DNA of 16,727 nt, taken from NCBI GenBank assembly GCA_038239195.1, contig JBBSEZ010000208.1:1-16727 (forward strand). Reading direction: 5' to 3'. Positions within the stretch are counted from its first letter, which is position 1; every line of letters starts with the position of its first letter. This document shows positions 1-6,146 of the stretch, piece after piece. This DNA comes from JBBSEZ01 sp038239195 (GTDB lineage: Bacteria > Planctomycetota > Planctomycetia > Gemmatales > Gemmataceae). Below the pieces are notes generated by a model. It saw nothing but the letters and a program-made list of their open reading frames with translations, searched no databases and had not been told where the DNA came from. A program made the translations under genes and the position numbers.

Positions 1-60
1 CCACCCTACCCGCTGCTTTCTTTCCCAACGTGGGCCTCGAAGACTCGGCCCACCCTACTT
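1..60. repeat. Short repeat/hairpin sequence before the tRNA array
   Basis: The 9-mer CCACCCTAC occurs at 1-9 and again at 50-58. Between them, GTGGGCC (30-36) and GGCCCAC (47-53) form a 7-bp inverted repeat with a 10-nt loop. This looks like part of a dispersed or tandem repeat cut by the window edge. It could also be an upstream element or terminator of a gene outside the window. No promoter was recognised for the tRNA array in the 73 bases present. Confidence 0.3.
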
Positions 61-73
61 CTGACTTCAAAAT

Positions 74-146
74 GCGCCTGTGGCCGAGCGGCTGAGGCAC
101 CACCTTGCCAAGGTGGACAAGGCGGGATCGACACCCGCCAGGCGCT
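74..146 (+). tRNA. tRNA-Gly(GCC)
   Basis: The cloverleaf folds completely. Acceptor GCGCCTG pairs with CAGGCGC, the D-stem is GCC/GGC, the anticodon stem is CCACC/GGTGG with loop TTGCCAA (anticodon GCC), and the T-stem is GCGGG/CCCGC. The discriminator is U73, as in bacterial tRNA-Gly. The T-loop is ATCGACA rather than TTCGANN, so U54 is replaced by A. CCA is not encoded. It is the first gene of the array and is followed after 9 nt by tRNA-Asp. Confidence 0.85.
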
Positions 147-155
147 CTCTGAAAG

Positions 156-227
156 GCTCTGTGACGCTGCAGGGGTGGCGGCCCGCCTGTCGAGCGGGTG
201 AGACGGGATCGTTCCCCGTACAGAGCG
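156..227 (+). tRNA. tRNA-Asp(GTC)
   Basis: Acceptor GCTCTGT pairs with ACAGAGC, the D-stem is CGC/GCG, the anticodon stem is CCCGC/GCGGG with loop CTGTCGA (anticodon GTC), and the T-stem is ACGGG/CCCGT. The discriminator is G73, an aspartate identity base. The T-loop ATCGTTC is atypical at 54 and 58, like the neighbouring tRNA-Gly. There is no encoded CCA; CTG follows the discriminator. Confidence 0.83.
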
Positions 228-236
228 CTGCTTTTC

Positions 237-308
237 CGGGCCGAGGCCGAGCGGGGAGGCAACCGTCTGATACGCGGTGTGAGGCAGGTTCGACTCCTGC
301 CGGCCCGA
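237..308 (+). tRNA. tRNA-Ile(GAT)
   Basis: Acceptor CGGGCCG pairs with CGGCCCG, the anticodon stem is ACCGT/GCGGT with loop CTGATAC (anticodon GAT), and the T-arm is standard (GCAGG, loop TTCGACT, CCTGC). The discriminator is A73. CCA is not encoded, and this is one of two array members not followed by CT. It lies 9 nt after tRNA-Asp and 29 nt before the ATG of the 67-aa gene. tRNA-Ile(GAT) is usually also found in rRNA operons, so this may be an extra copy. Confidence 0.88.
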
Positions 309-337
309 TTGTTTCGCCCCAAACGCGGAGGGCCATC

Positions 338-541
338 ATGGCCAGGCAGATGAAGGAGGTTCGCGCCGTTCGCGCGAAGAAGGACGTCCTGGTGATCCGG
401 GTCGATCCTCTGCGGACGGTGCGCGGCCGGCCGGTGCCGTGCGGGAGCGTTCACGAGACGCCCAAGCACGCCAGGCGGGCGCGAGCGAAACGAGAGTTGG
501 CGCGGCAGCTCCGCGAGGGCTGCCGCGAGCGGGCCGCGTGA
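338..541 (+). CDS. Small basic protein (67 aa) inside the tRNA array
   Basis: An ATG at 338 is preceded by GGAG (327-330) at a good ribosome-binding distance. The 67-residue product begins MARQMKEVRAVRAKKDVLVI and ends in the Arg/Ala-rich stretch RRARAKRELARQLREGCRER. It is strongly basic, with no signal peptide or membrane segment, so a nucleic-acid-binding role is plausible but not shown. I do not recognise a named family. The gene fills the gap between tRNA-Ile (ends 308) and tRNA-Ala (starts 557) almost exactly, so it is probably co-transcribed with the tRNAs. The strong start signal and exact fit favour a real gene, but chance coding in GC-rich DNA is possible at this length. Confidence 0.6.
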   Translation: MARQMKEVRAVRAKKDVLVIRVDPLRTVRGRPVPCGSVHETPKHARRARAKRELARQLREGCRERAA

Positions 542-556
542 GCGGCGAACCGACGC

Positions 557-627
557 GGGCCTATGGTCCAATGGGACGACACCAGCTCGGCATGCTGGAG
601 ATCCGGGTTCAACTCCCGGTGGGTCCA
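557..627 (+). tRNA. tRNA-Ala(GGC)
   Basis: Acceptor GGGCCTA pairs with TGGGTCC, including a G3:U70 wobble, the main alanyl-tRNA synthetase identity element, with A73. The D-stem is GTC/GAC. The anticodon stem is CCAGC/GCTGG with loop TCGGCAT (anticodon GGC). The T-arm is CCGGG, loop TTCAACT, CCCGG. Residue 33 reads C where U is nearly universal. It starts 15 nt after the stop codon of the 67-aa gene. CCA is not encoded. Confidence 0.87.
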
Positions 628-636
628 CTCACGAAG

Positions 637-722
637 GGAAGGCAGCCGGATACGGTTGGCCGGGCCGTGCTCGAACCACGGTTGCCCCACGGGGCATGAG
701 GGCTCGAATCCCTCGCCTTCCG
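637..722 (+). tRNA. tRNA-Ser(CGA)
   Basis: This is a class II tRNA of 86 nt. Acceptor GGAAGGC pairs with GCCTTCC, the D-stem is CCGG/CCGG, and the anticodon stem is CCGTG/CACGG with loop CTCGAAC (anticodon CGA). A long variable arm carries a TGCCC/GGGCA stem, as expected for serine. The T-arm is GAGGG, loop CTCGAAT, CCCTC. The discriminator is G73, as in tRNA-Ser. CCA is not encoded. It lies 9 nt after tRNA-Ala. Confidence 0.9.
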
Positions 723-727
723 CTACG

Positions 728-800
728 GCCCCGGTGGTGAAATGGAAATCATGCCTGTCTTCTAAACAGGTCGTTCCAGGTTCGACCCCTGGTCGGGGCA
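728..800 (+). tRNA. tRNA-Arg(TCT)
   Basis: Acceptor GCCCCGG pairs with TCGGGGC, the D-stem is GTG/CAT, the anticodon stem is CCTGT/ACAGG with loop CTTCTAA (anticodon TCT), and the T-arm is CCAGG, loop TTCGACC, CCTGG. The discriminator is A. It starts only 5 nt after tRNA-Ser, the tightest spacing in the array, so separation needs endonucleolytic processing. CCA is not encoded. Confidence 0.92.
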
Positions 801-811
801 CTGAGGAGATT

Positions 812-884
812 GCCGCTCTGGTGTAGGTGGTTGTCACGTCTGTCTGAAGAACAGAAAGACACGGTTCAACTCCGTGGGGCGGCA
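812..884 (+). tRNA. tRNA-Phe(GAA)
   Basis: Acceptor GCCGCTC pairs with GGGCGGC, the D-stem is GTG/CAC, the anticodon stem is TCTGT/ACAGA with loop CTGAAGA (anticodon GAA), and the T-arm is CACGG, loop TTCAACT, CCGTG. The discriminator is A73, as expected for phenylalanine. CCA is not encoded; CTG follows. Confidence 0.92.
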
Positions 885-891
885 CTGCGAC

Positions 892-963
892 GTCCTGGTG
901 GTGTAATGGACAACATTGGGCCCTCCGAAGGCTCAGATCCGGGTTCGACCCCCGGCCGGGATA
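892..963 (+). tRNA. tRNA-Arg(CCG)
   Basis: Acceptor GTCCTGG pairs with CCGGGAT, including a G1:U72 wobble end. The anticodon stem is GGGCC/GGCTC with loop CTCCGAA (anticodon CCG). The T-arm is CCGGG, loop TTCGACC, CCCGG. The discriminator is A. Its sequence resembles the other arginine tRNAs of the array around the D-arm. CCA is not encoded. Confidence 0.9.
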
Positions 964-972
964 CTGTCTTTT

Positions 973-1045
973 GTCCTCGGAGTGTGATGGACCGGCACTC
1001 GACTTTGCGAAGGTCGTAGACCAGGTTCGATTCCTGGCGAGGACA
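973..1045 (+). tRNA. tRNA-Arg(GCG), copy 1
   Basis: Acceptor GTCCTCG pairs with CGAGGAC, the D-stem is GTG/CAC, the anticodon stem is CGACT/GGTCG with loop TTGCGAA (anticodon GCG), and the T-arm is CCAGG, loop TTCGATT, CCTGG. Bacteria normally read CGN arginine codons with tRNA-Arg(ACG), whose A34 becomes inosine, so G34 is unusual. A run of six T (1046-1051) follows. The ATG of the 231-aa gene is 24 nt downstream. Confidence 0.9.
1005..1044 (+). repeat. 40-bp direct repeat, left copy (3' half of tRNA-Arg)
   Basis: These 40 bases, from the anticodon loop to the end of the acceptor stem, are identical to 1800-1839. A second shared block of 14 bases (973-986 and 1769-1782) covers the 5' ends of the two tRNAs, while the D-arms between the blocks differ. 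The pair brackets the 231-aa gene. Confidence 0.93.
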
Positions 1046-1069
1046 TTTTTTCGGGACGATGGAGAGCGA

Positions 1070-1765
1070 ATGCGGGCAGACATGGCGAAGGTGATCGTCG
1101 AACGGCCGCGGATCGGCTCGCGCATCCGCGGCACGCCCAAGGGGCAGCGGCGCGGCGAGCAGCGGTTGGGCCTCGACAACCTCCCCCGGTGCGAAGGCAT
1201 CAAGCGCCGCTGGAAGGGGGGCACGAAATCGCTCAACGAACACCTTGGGCCGCTCCGCCGCTACCTGTCCTCGCAGGTCGGCCGGCCGTGGGACGACGTC
1301 TACGCCGAGATCTGCGCGCACGTCAGCGTTGACTCCGCGGTGCAGGGCCACGTCCGCGATCACGTGTTCGATTACGTCACCGTTCACGTGACGGTCGAGA
1401 GCGGAGCGCCCTGTTACGGCGCGGGCTGGAGGATTGGCCAGCCCATCGGCTGCCGGTCGAGGGGCGACAACTGCGACTTCTACGTTTGCCCGCACACGCG
1501 CCGGCTGAAGCGCTCGCCCCAGCGGCCGGAGAACACGCGCCGCGGGCGAAGAGAGCGGCGGAAGAACCAGCCCCTGCCCGCGCCGGAGGTCCGGCTCGAT
1601 GCGAACCGCCACGCGGAGCGCGTGAAGGGCCAGTGGCTGATGGTGACGCGAACGCCGATCGTGCATCGCGGCATCCAGGGGTGGGAGACGACCCGGCGCT
1701 TCATGGGCCGCCGGGAGATCAAAAGGCTACTCGCGCCTCACCTGGAGCGGACGAGCAAGAGTTGA
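1070..1765 (+). CDS. Basic protein of unknown function (231 aa) between two tRNA-Arg genes
   Basis: The ATG at 1070 has GGAGAG (1061-1066) directly upstream; an alternative start lies at 1082 (MAKVIVERPR). The 231-residue product is Arg/Lys-rich throughout. Distinctive segments are AKVIVERPRIGSRI near the start, LNEHLGPLRRYLSSQVGRPW followed by DDVYAEI (about residues 50-82), a DHVFDYVTVHV segment near 100-115, and a CDFYVCPHTRRLKR segment with two cysteines and a histidine near 135-150. The C-terminal part carries repeated Arg clusters. No signal peptide or membrane helix is seen. From memory, similar unnamed proteins occur in planctomycete genomes, but I cannot assign a function. It starts 24 nt after tRNA-Arg copy 1 and its stop lies 3 nt before copy 2, so it must share their transcript. 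Basic charge and location suggest an RNA-binding or tRNA-related role; that is inference. Confidence 0.82.
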   Translation: MRADMAKVIVERPRIGSRIRGTPKGQRRGEQRLGLDNLPRCEGIKRRWKGGTKSLNEHLGPLRRYLSSQVGRPWDDVYAEICAHVSVDSAVQGHVRDHVFDYVTVHVTVESGAPCYGAGWRIGQPIGCRSRGDNCDFYVCPHTRRLKRSPQRPENTRRGRRERRKNQPLPAPEVRLDANRHAERVKGQWLMVTRTPIVHRGIQGWETTRRFMGRREIKRLLAPHLERTSKS

Positions 1766-1768
1766 ATG

Positions 1769-1840
1769 GTCCTCGGAGTGTGCCGGATCGCACCCGACCT
1801 TGCGAAGGTCGTAGACCAGGTTCGATTCCTGGCGAGGACG
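1769..1840 (+). tRNA. tRNA-Arg(GCG), copy 2
   Basis: Acceptor GTCCTCG pairs with CGAGGAC, the D-stem is GTG/CAC with loop TGCCGGATCG, the anticodon stem is CGACC/GGTCG with loop TTGCGAA (anticodon GCG), and the T-arm is CCAGG, loop TTCGATT, CCTGG. It is identical to copy 1 from the anticodon loop to the acceptor end, but differs in the D-arm and has discriminator G instead of A. C:G replaces the T:G pair at the bottom of the anticodon stem. A T5 run follows at 1845-1849. It starts 3 nt after the stop codon of the 231-aa gene. Confidence 0.9.
1800..1839 (+). repeat. 40-bp direct repeat, right copy (3' half of tRNA-Arg)
   Basis: Exact copy of 1005-1044. This layout, a tRNA 3' half repeated around an intervening segment of about 750 bp, is formally that of an attL/attR pair. 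No integrase is present, so tandem duplication followed by insertion or divergence is equally possible. Confidence 0.93.
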
Positions 1841-1874
1841 CTGCCTTTTTCATCGTCACTTCTGACACAACCCC

Positions 1875-3704
1875 CTACTCGTCGCCCGACCCCATCCGGC
1901 CGACCTCATCCTGGCCGGGCAGGCCGAATGAGTAGAGCGTGCCGGTGAGCCGCTTCGGGAAGTACGCCTCCGCGGGGTTGGTGGGATCGAACAACACGTT
2001 GCCGGTGCCGACGTACACCCTGCCGCGCGAGACGGACGGCCCGCACCAGACCGGCCCCAGGCCAATCTCCTTCAACGCCTTCCCGCTGGAGGCGTCCAGG
2101 GCCACCAGCTTGTTGCTCACCGTCGTCGTGAAGTAGGCCACGCCGTTGGCCAGGGCGATGCCCGAGCCGACCGGGTCGCCGACGTCCGTGAAGGCCGGCT
2201 TGCCCCGGGCGCCGCCCACCGCCTTGACCTTCTGCCTCTCGTGCCTCCAGTTTTCCCTGCTCGCGTCCAGGCCGATCGACACCACCCGGCCCCCCGTCGG
2301 CGGGCTCAAGCGCTTCTTCGGGTCGGCCGACGTCAGCACCAACGGGGAGTCGAGGCCGTTGGTGAAGACCGCCTTGCCGTCGGTGGCGCAGCCGGTTTGC
2401 AAGCCCCCGATGGGCCCCGGCAGAGCCAGCGTGCGGGGGTGAGGGCGCGGCCTCGGGGGGACCGCCGGGGGCCCGTTGTAGACGGGCGTTTGCCCGAGCA
2501 GCTCGCCCGTCAGAAGGTCGAGGACGTAGAAGCCGCCGTTCTTGCAGCCGACGCCAACGGCCCGGACCAACCTTCTGCCGATCAGGATGGTGTAGGGCTT
2601 GGGAGTGTCCCCGATCGACTGGTCCTTGTAGAGGCCCGTCTCCGGGTCGTAGGCGCGCATGGCGTAATTCCATACGTCGCCCTTGTTGATCTGGGTGACC
2701 CACTTCTCCTTGCCGGTGCGCGCATCGACGGCGATCACCGCGCAAGAGTGCTTCGTGTACAGCTTCGGATCGTCCTTCGTAGGCTGGCGCGGGGCGTTGT
2801 GCGTGTCGGTGCCGAAGAAGATGGTGTGGCTGGTGGCGTCATACGACGGCGTGGACCAGACTGAGCTGGTGGAAGGGCCAAAATGAAAGACGTGCTCGCC
2901 CCAGGCGTCCTTGATCTTGACGGGCGGCCGCAGGGGCCCGGGCACGGGGCCGACGTCGTACTTCCAGACGACCTTGCCCGTGCGCGGCTCGAGGGCGGCC
3001 ACGAACCCGCGCCCGGTGCAGCAGCGGTGCTTCGGGCTCAACGCCGCGACGTGTTCGAAAGCGCCCCCGGCCACGATGATCTTTCCGCCCGCGAGGACCG
3101 GCGCCGCGAAGAGGCAGTTGGCCGGGTGGGCGCCGGGGAAGGGGGCGGCGCGGGTGTTGATCTTCCAGCGCTCCTTCCCGTCGGAGCGGGCCAGCGCGCA
3201 GAAGAAGCCCCCGACGTCGCCGACGTAGACGGTGTCCGCGGTGACCAGGGCGGAATTGAGGAACCCGGAATCGGGCACGCCGTAGCGCGGCGCCGCCTTG
3301 TCCTCTTTCTTCGCCGGCGAGGGGATGCGATAGGACCACTTCACCGTGCCGTCGGGCGCCAGCTTGTAGACGGTCGGGAAGGTCGCGGTGCCGAAATAGA
3401 CGTAGCCGTTGACCACGACGGGCGTGGCGTGGATGGCGCCGACGAGTTGAAAGGCCCCTCGGGGCGGAAACCGCCACTTCTCCACCAGCCCGGCGACGTT
3501 GTCCTTGCCGAGCTTCTTCTCGCCCTTGTTGTGCCGCGTGCCAAGCACGTCGCAGTTGTACGTCGGCCAATCGTGGGGGCTCGGTTGCGCTGCTGGCTTG
3601 GCCTTTGCCACCCTGCCGCGCGGGGCGCCGGGAAGGGGGGCGAGCAGGACCAGCGGAAGAAAAAGGCTGAGGTTTCGCAGCAAGCGGGAGGCCTTTCGCA
3701 GCAT
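1875..3704 (-). CDS. Exported PQQ-type beta-propeller protein, polyvinyl-alcohol-dehydrogenase-like
   Basis: The product of 609 aa starts at the ATG at 3704, which has AAGGAG six bases upstream; the open frame continues 60 codons further but lacks such a signal. Residues 1-35 form an N-terminal signal (basic MLRKASRLLR, then the hydrophobic NLSLFLPLVLLAPLPG). The rest shows repeated propeller blades with quinoprotein-style motifs: YKLAPDGTVKWSY (113-125), VAALEPRTGKVVWKYD (235-250), VIAVDARTGKEKW (323-335), FYVLDLLTGELLG (392-404) and KLVALDASSGKALKE (532-546). A vicinal Cys pair (C228-C229, RCCTGRG) matches the adjacent-cysteine motif of PQQ dehydrogenases such as PVA dehydrogenase. No CxxCH haem site is seen. 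It is probably periplasmic and may be an alcohol-oxidising enzyme or a non-enzymatic PQQ-repeat protein. It converges on the tRNA array and diverges from the kinase gene. Confidence 0.9.
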   Translation of the reverse strand: MLRKASRLLRNLSLFLPLVLLAPLPGAPRGRVAKAKPAAQPSPHDWPTYNCDVLGTRHNKGEKKLGKDNVAGLVEKWRFPPRGAFQLVGAIHATPVVVNGYVYFGTATFPTVYKLAPDGTVKWSYRIPSPAKKEDKAAPRYGVPDSGFLNSALVTADTVYVGDVGGFFCALARSDGKERWKINTRAAPFPGAHPANCLFAAPVLAGGKIIVAGGAFEHVAALSPKHRCCTGRGFVAALEPRTGKVVWKYDVGPVPGPLRPPVKIKDAWGEHVFHFGPSTSSVWSTPSYDATSHTIFFGTDTHNAPRQPTKDDPKLYTKHSCAVIAVDARTGKEKWVTQINKGDVWNYAMRAYDPETGLYKDQSIGDTPKPYTILIGRRLVRAVGVGCKNGGFYVLDLLTGELLGQTPVYNGPPAVPPRPRPHPRTLALPGPIGGLQTGCATDGKAVFTNGLDSPLVLTSADPKKRLSPPTGGRVVSIGLDASRENWRHERQKVKAVGGARGKPAFTDVGDPVGSGIALANGVAYFTTTVSNKLVALDASSGKALKEIGLGPVWCGPSVSRGRVYVGTGNVLFDPTNPAEAYFPKRLTGTLYSFGLPGQDEVGRMGSGDE

Positions 3705-4140
3705 CGTTGCTCCTTCGCTCTCGACCGGTGTTCGGGCGGCACGTCCCCATGATCCCCTGTTTCCCCCCCGCAGTCGAGCCTCCTTTCTTTTGCGAGGCCC
3801 GACGACCGCCCCCTCGAAACGTGCTCGTACCGCCGATGGCCCTGCGCGCCGTCTTGCGCAACCCCAGCCGGACGGGGAAGGCACGCATCCTGGCCGTGAT
3901 GGCCCACCCGCGCAACGCCAGGCAACTCGTCATTCCCGAGCAATAGTGACCGCATCCTGCGCCGGCCCGCCACTCCCTCCACGACCGTTCTCCTTCCCAC
4001 GGCAAGCGCCGTCGGATAGGATCGTGAGCGGCCCACCACCGCGCTCAGGAGGACCGCGGCAGGGCCCCTCCGGGCGTCGCGATCCCTCGCCCGGCTTCGT
4101 GGTTCTGACAGGGCCTTCTCGAGGCGGTGCGAGGTGATCC
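3705..4140. other. Divergent intergenic region without a recognised gene
   Basis: This 436-bp GC-rich gap separates the minus-strand propeller gene from the plus-strand kinase gene. It should hold both promoters, but I see no convincing -35/-10 pair, long inverted repeat or tRNA. The only clear signals are the AAGGAG ribosome-binding site of the propeller gene just beyond 3704 and GAGGTGATCC (4131-4140) before the kinase GTG. Open frames here look like chance frames in GC-rich DNA. Confidence 0.5.
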
Positions 4141-5641
4141 GTGACTGACCCGGCCCCGTCGAAGACAGTCTCGGAAGCGAAGGGCACGTCGCCAGGCGAG
4201 CGGGCCTGCGCGCCGGTGGCACCGCTGGCGGAGCAGCGAACGCGCTGGCAGAGAGGTGACCGGGCGCCGGTCGAGGCGTACCTCGCCGAACGGCCGGCGC
4301 TGGCCTGCGACGCCGCCGCACTCCTCGATCTCATCGGCAACGAGATTAGCCTGCGCCAGGAAGCGGGCGAGCACCCGGCCCTGGGAGAATACCTGGCGCG
4401 CTTTCCTCACCTGGCGCCCGCCTTCCACGTTCACTTCCTCGGGGAGAACGCCCTGCAAGGAGGCCCCGAGTCAGCTCTCACGGTGCCCCACGCCACCTTC
4501 CCCCTCACCCCCCCCTTCCCGCCGTCCCGGGACGTTGCCGCGGTGCCCCGGCGCATCCCCGGGTACGAAATCCTGAGCGTGCTGAGCCGGGGGGGCATGG
4601 GCGTGGTGTATCGCGCCCGCCAGCAAGGCCTGAACCGCATCGTCGCCCTCAAGATGATTCTGGCAGGGGAGCACGCCACGCCGGAGGACCTGACGCGGTT
4701 CCGCGGCGAGGCCGAGGCGGCCGCCCGGTTGCAGCACCCCCACATCGTGAACGTCCACGAAGTCGGCGACCATGCCGGCCGGGCCTTCTTTTCGATGGAG
4801 CTCGTCCCGGGCGGCACGCTGGCCCAGAAGATCGCAGCCACACCGCAGCCCGCGCGGCCAGCGGCTTACCTGGTGGAACTGCTTGCCCGGGCGATCCATT
4901 TCGCCCACGGGCAGGGCATCATTCACCGCGACCTCAAGCCCGCCAACGTCCTCCTGACCGCCGACGGCGCCCCGAAGGTCGCCGACTTCGGGCTCGCCAA
5001 GCGGCTCGAAGGGGCTGGGGTGGGCCAGACCAAAACCGGAGACCTCCTGGGCACGCCCGGCTACGTGGCGCCGGAGCAGGCGGTCGGCAAGACGAGCGCC
5101 GTCGGGCCGGCGGCGGACACGTATTCGCTGGGCGCTATCCTCTACGAACTGCTCACCAGCCGCCCGCCGTTTCGGGGCGAGGCCCCCTGGGACACCCTGA
5201 AGCAGGTGCTTTCCGAGGAGCCGCTCCCCCCCCCTCGCGGTTGCAGCCGAAGGTGCCGCGCGACCTCGAAACCATCACCCTCAAATGCTTGCAGAAGCAC
5301 CCCCAGAGGCGGTATTTCAGCGCCGAGGCGCTGGCGGAGGACCTGCGGCGCTTCCAGGCCGGGGAGCCGATCGAGGCCCGGCCCGGCCCGCCGGCCGGGC
5401 CGAGCGCGTCTGGCGCTGGTGCCAGCGGAGCCCCGCCCTGGCCCCGACCGGCGCCCTGGCCATCGCGACCCTCCTCGCGGCGGTGGGGCTGTCCATCGGC
5501 TACGCGGTCGGTCAGCGGCGCGCCTCCGCCCGCCTGCGCGAGGAGCAGGCGCAAACCCGGGCTGGCCGCTCGACGAGGCGCTGGCAGGAGGGACAGGGGA
5601 CCGTCTCGCTCATGGCTGCCGCTCCGTTCTGGAGGCGCTGA
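4141..5641 (+). pseudogene. Hanks-type Ser/Thr protein kinase gene, frameshifted
   Basis: The GTG start at 4141 follows GAGGTGATCC, a near-perfect match to the 16S anti-Shine-Dalgarno. Residues 1-139 form a planctomycete-type regulatory head. The kinase domain begins near 142: glycine loop SRGGMGVVY with Ser149 in place of the usual first Gly, VALK Lys171, HRDLKPAN (Asp264), DFG (282-284), GTPGYVAPEQ (304-313) and a DTYSLGAILYELL segment. The frame breaks in a run of nine C at 5226-5234. The expected continuation (QPKVPRDLETITLKCLQKHP, 5241 onward) is in another frame. A second shift between about 5375 and 5399 moves to a third frame that carries AERVWRWCQRSPALAP and a membrane helix (about 5435-5512), ending at a stop at 5641. 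Without correction the first frame runs to 5919 as unrelated Pro/Arg-rich sequence. The intact gene would encode a membrane-anchored kinase with a further C-terminal domain, which seems lost. Real decay or sequence errors in C/G runs are both possible. Confidence 0.75.
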
Positions 5642-5719
5642 CCGGGAGGTCTTCGAGCGAAAACGAGGCGGCCGTCTCTGGCGCGCCCCCTTCGGGTTGC
5701 CGGGCGGCGAATGCCTCTC

Positions 5720-6043
5720 TCACCCGTTCGAGCCGCTCCGCGCCGCCTTGTTCCGCGCCCGCGTCGCCGCCGCCTTCTTCGCCGACGCCGAGCGGTCGGC
5801 CGCCGACCGCGAGGCCGAGGCCGCCCCGCCCTTCTTGCCGCCCTTCTTGGCCGACGCCTTGCTCTCCTTCTTGCCGCGCCCCGACCCGCTCTTCTTGCCC
5901 CCGCCGGACGACGCGTTGACGGTCGCCCAGGCGCGCCGGGCCGCCTCCTCCTCGGACGTCCCGCGCTCCTCGTAGCTCTCCTCGATGTGCTCGGCCTGGC
6001 GCTTCTGCTTGTCGGTGTACTTCGACTTGTCTCCCTGTGGCAT
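5720..6043 (-). CDS. Small Lys/Ala/Ser-rich protein of the 'plasmid stabilization protein' type
   Basis: The 107-aa product starts at the ATG at 6043, with GGGAGGG upstream. The N-terminal half (MPQGDKSKYTDKQKRQAEHI, then EESYEERGTSEEEAARRAWATVN, 21-43) matches my memory of a small conserved bacterial family often annotated as plasmid stabilization protein. The family has a helical EEGYEKRG...AWATVN core followed by GGGKKSGSGR. The C-terminal half (about 55-107) is low-complexity Lys/Ala/Ser/Arg, like histone-H1-like or DNA-binding tails. No membrane segment is present. The function of the family is not established; DNA binding or a stress role is inferred. The gene converges on and abuts the degraded kinase gene. 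Confidence 0.85.
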   Translation of the reverse strand: MPQGDKSKYTDKQKRQAEHIEESYEERGTSEEEAARRAWATVNASSGGGKKSGSGRGKKESKASAKKGGKKGGAASASRSAADRSASAKKAAATRARNKAARSGSNG

Positions 6044-6146
6044 GATCGAGCCCTCCCTTTGCGAGTGATCGGGACTGGTCCCACTGGGCATCGCGCCGAA
6101 GTCGGGACCACTTTCTGATCCTGCAACCCGCATGCCACGCGCGCCC

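Noticed and set aside
1005..1839. Calling the repeat pair a proven att site of a mobile element
   Set aside because: No integrase, transposase or other mobility gene is present, and the repeat lies in tRNA genes that may simply be duplicated paralogues.
4141..5919. Kinase read as one intact 592-aa protein
   Set aside because: After residue 365 the frame turns into Pro/Ser/Arg-rich sequence while the expected kinase end and membrane helix appear in the other two frames.
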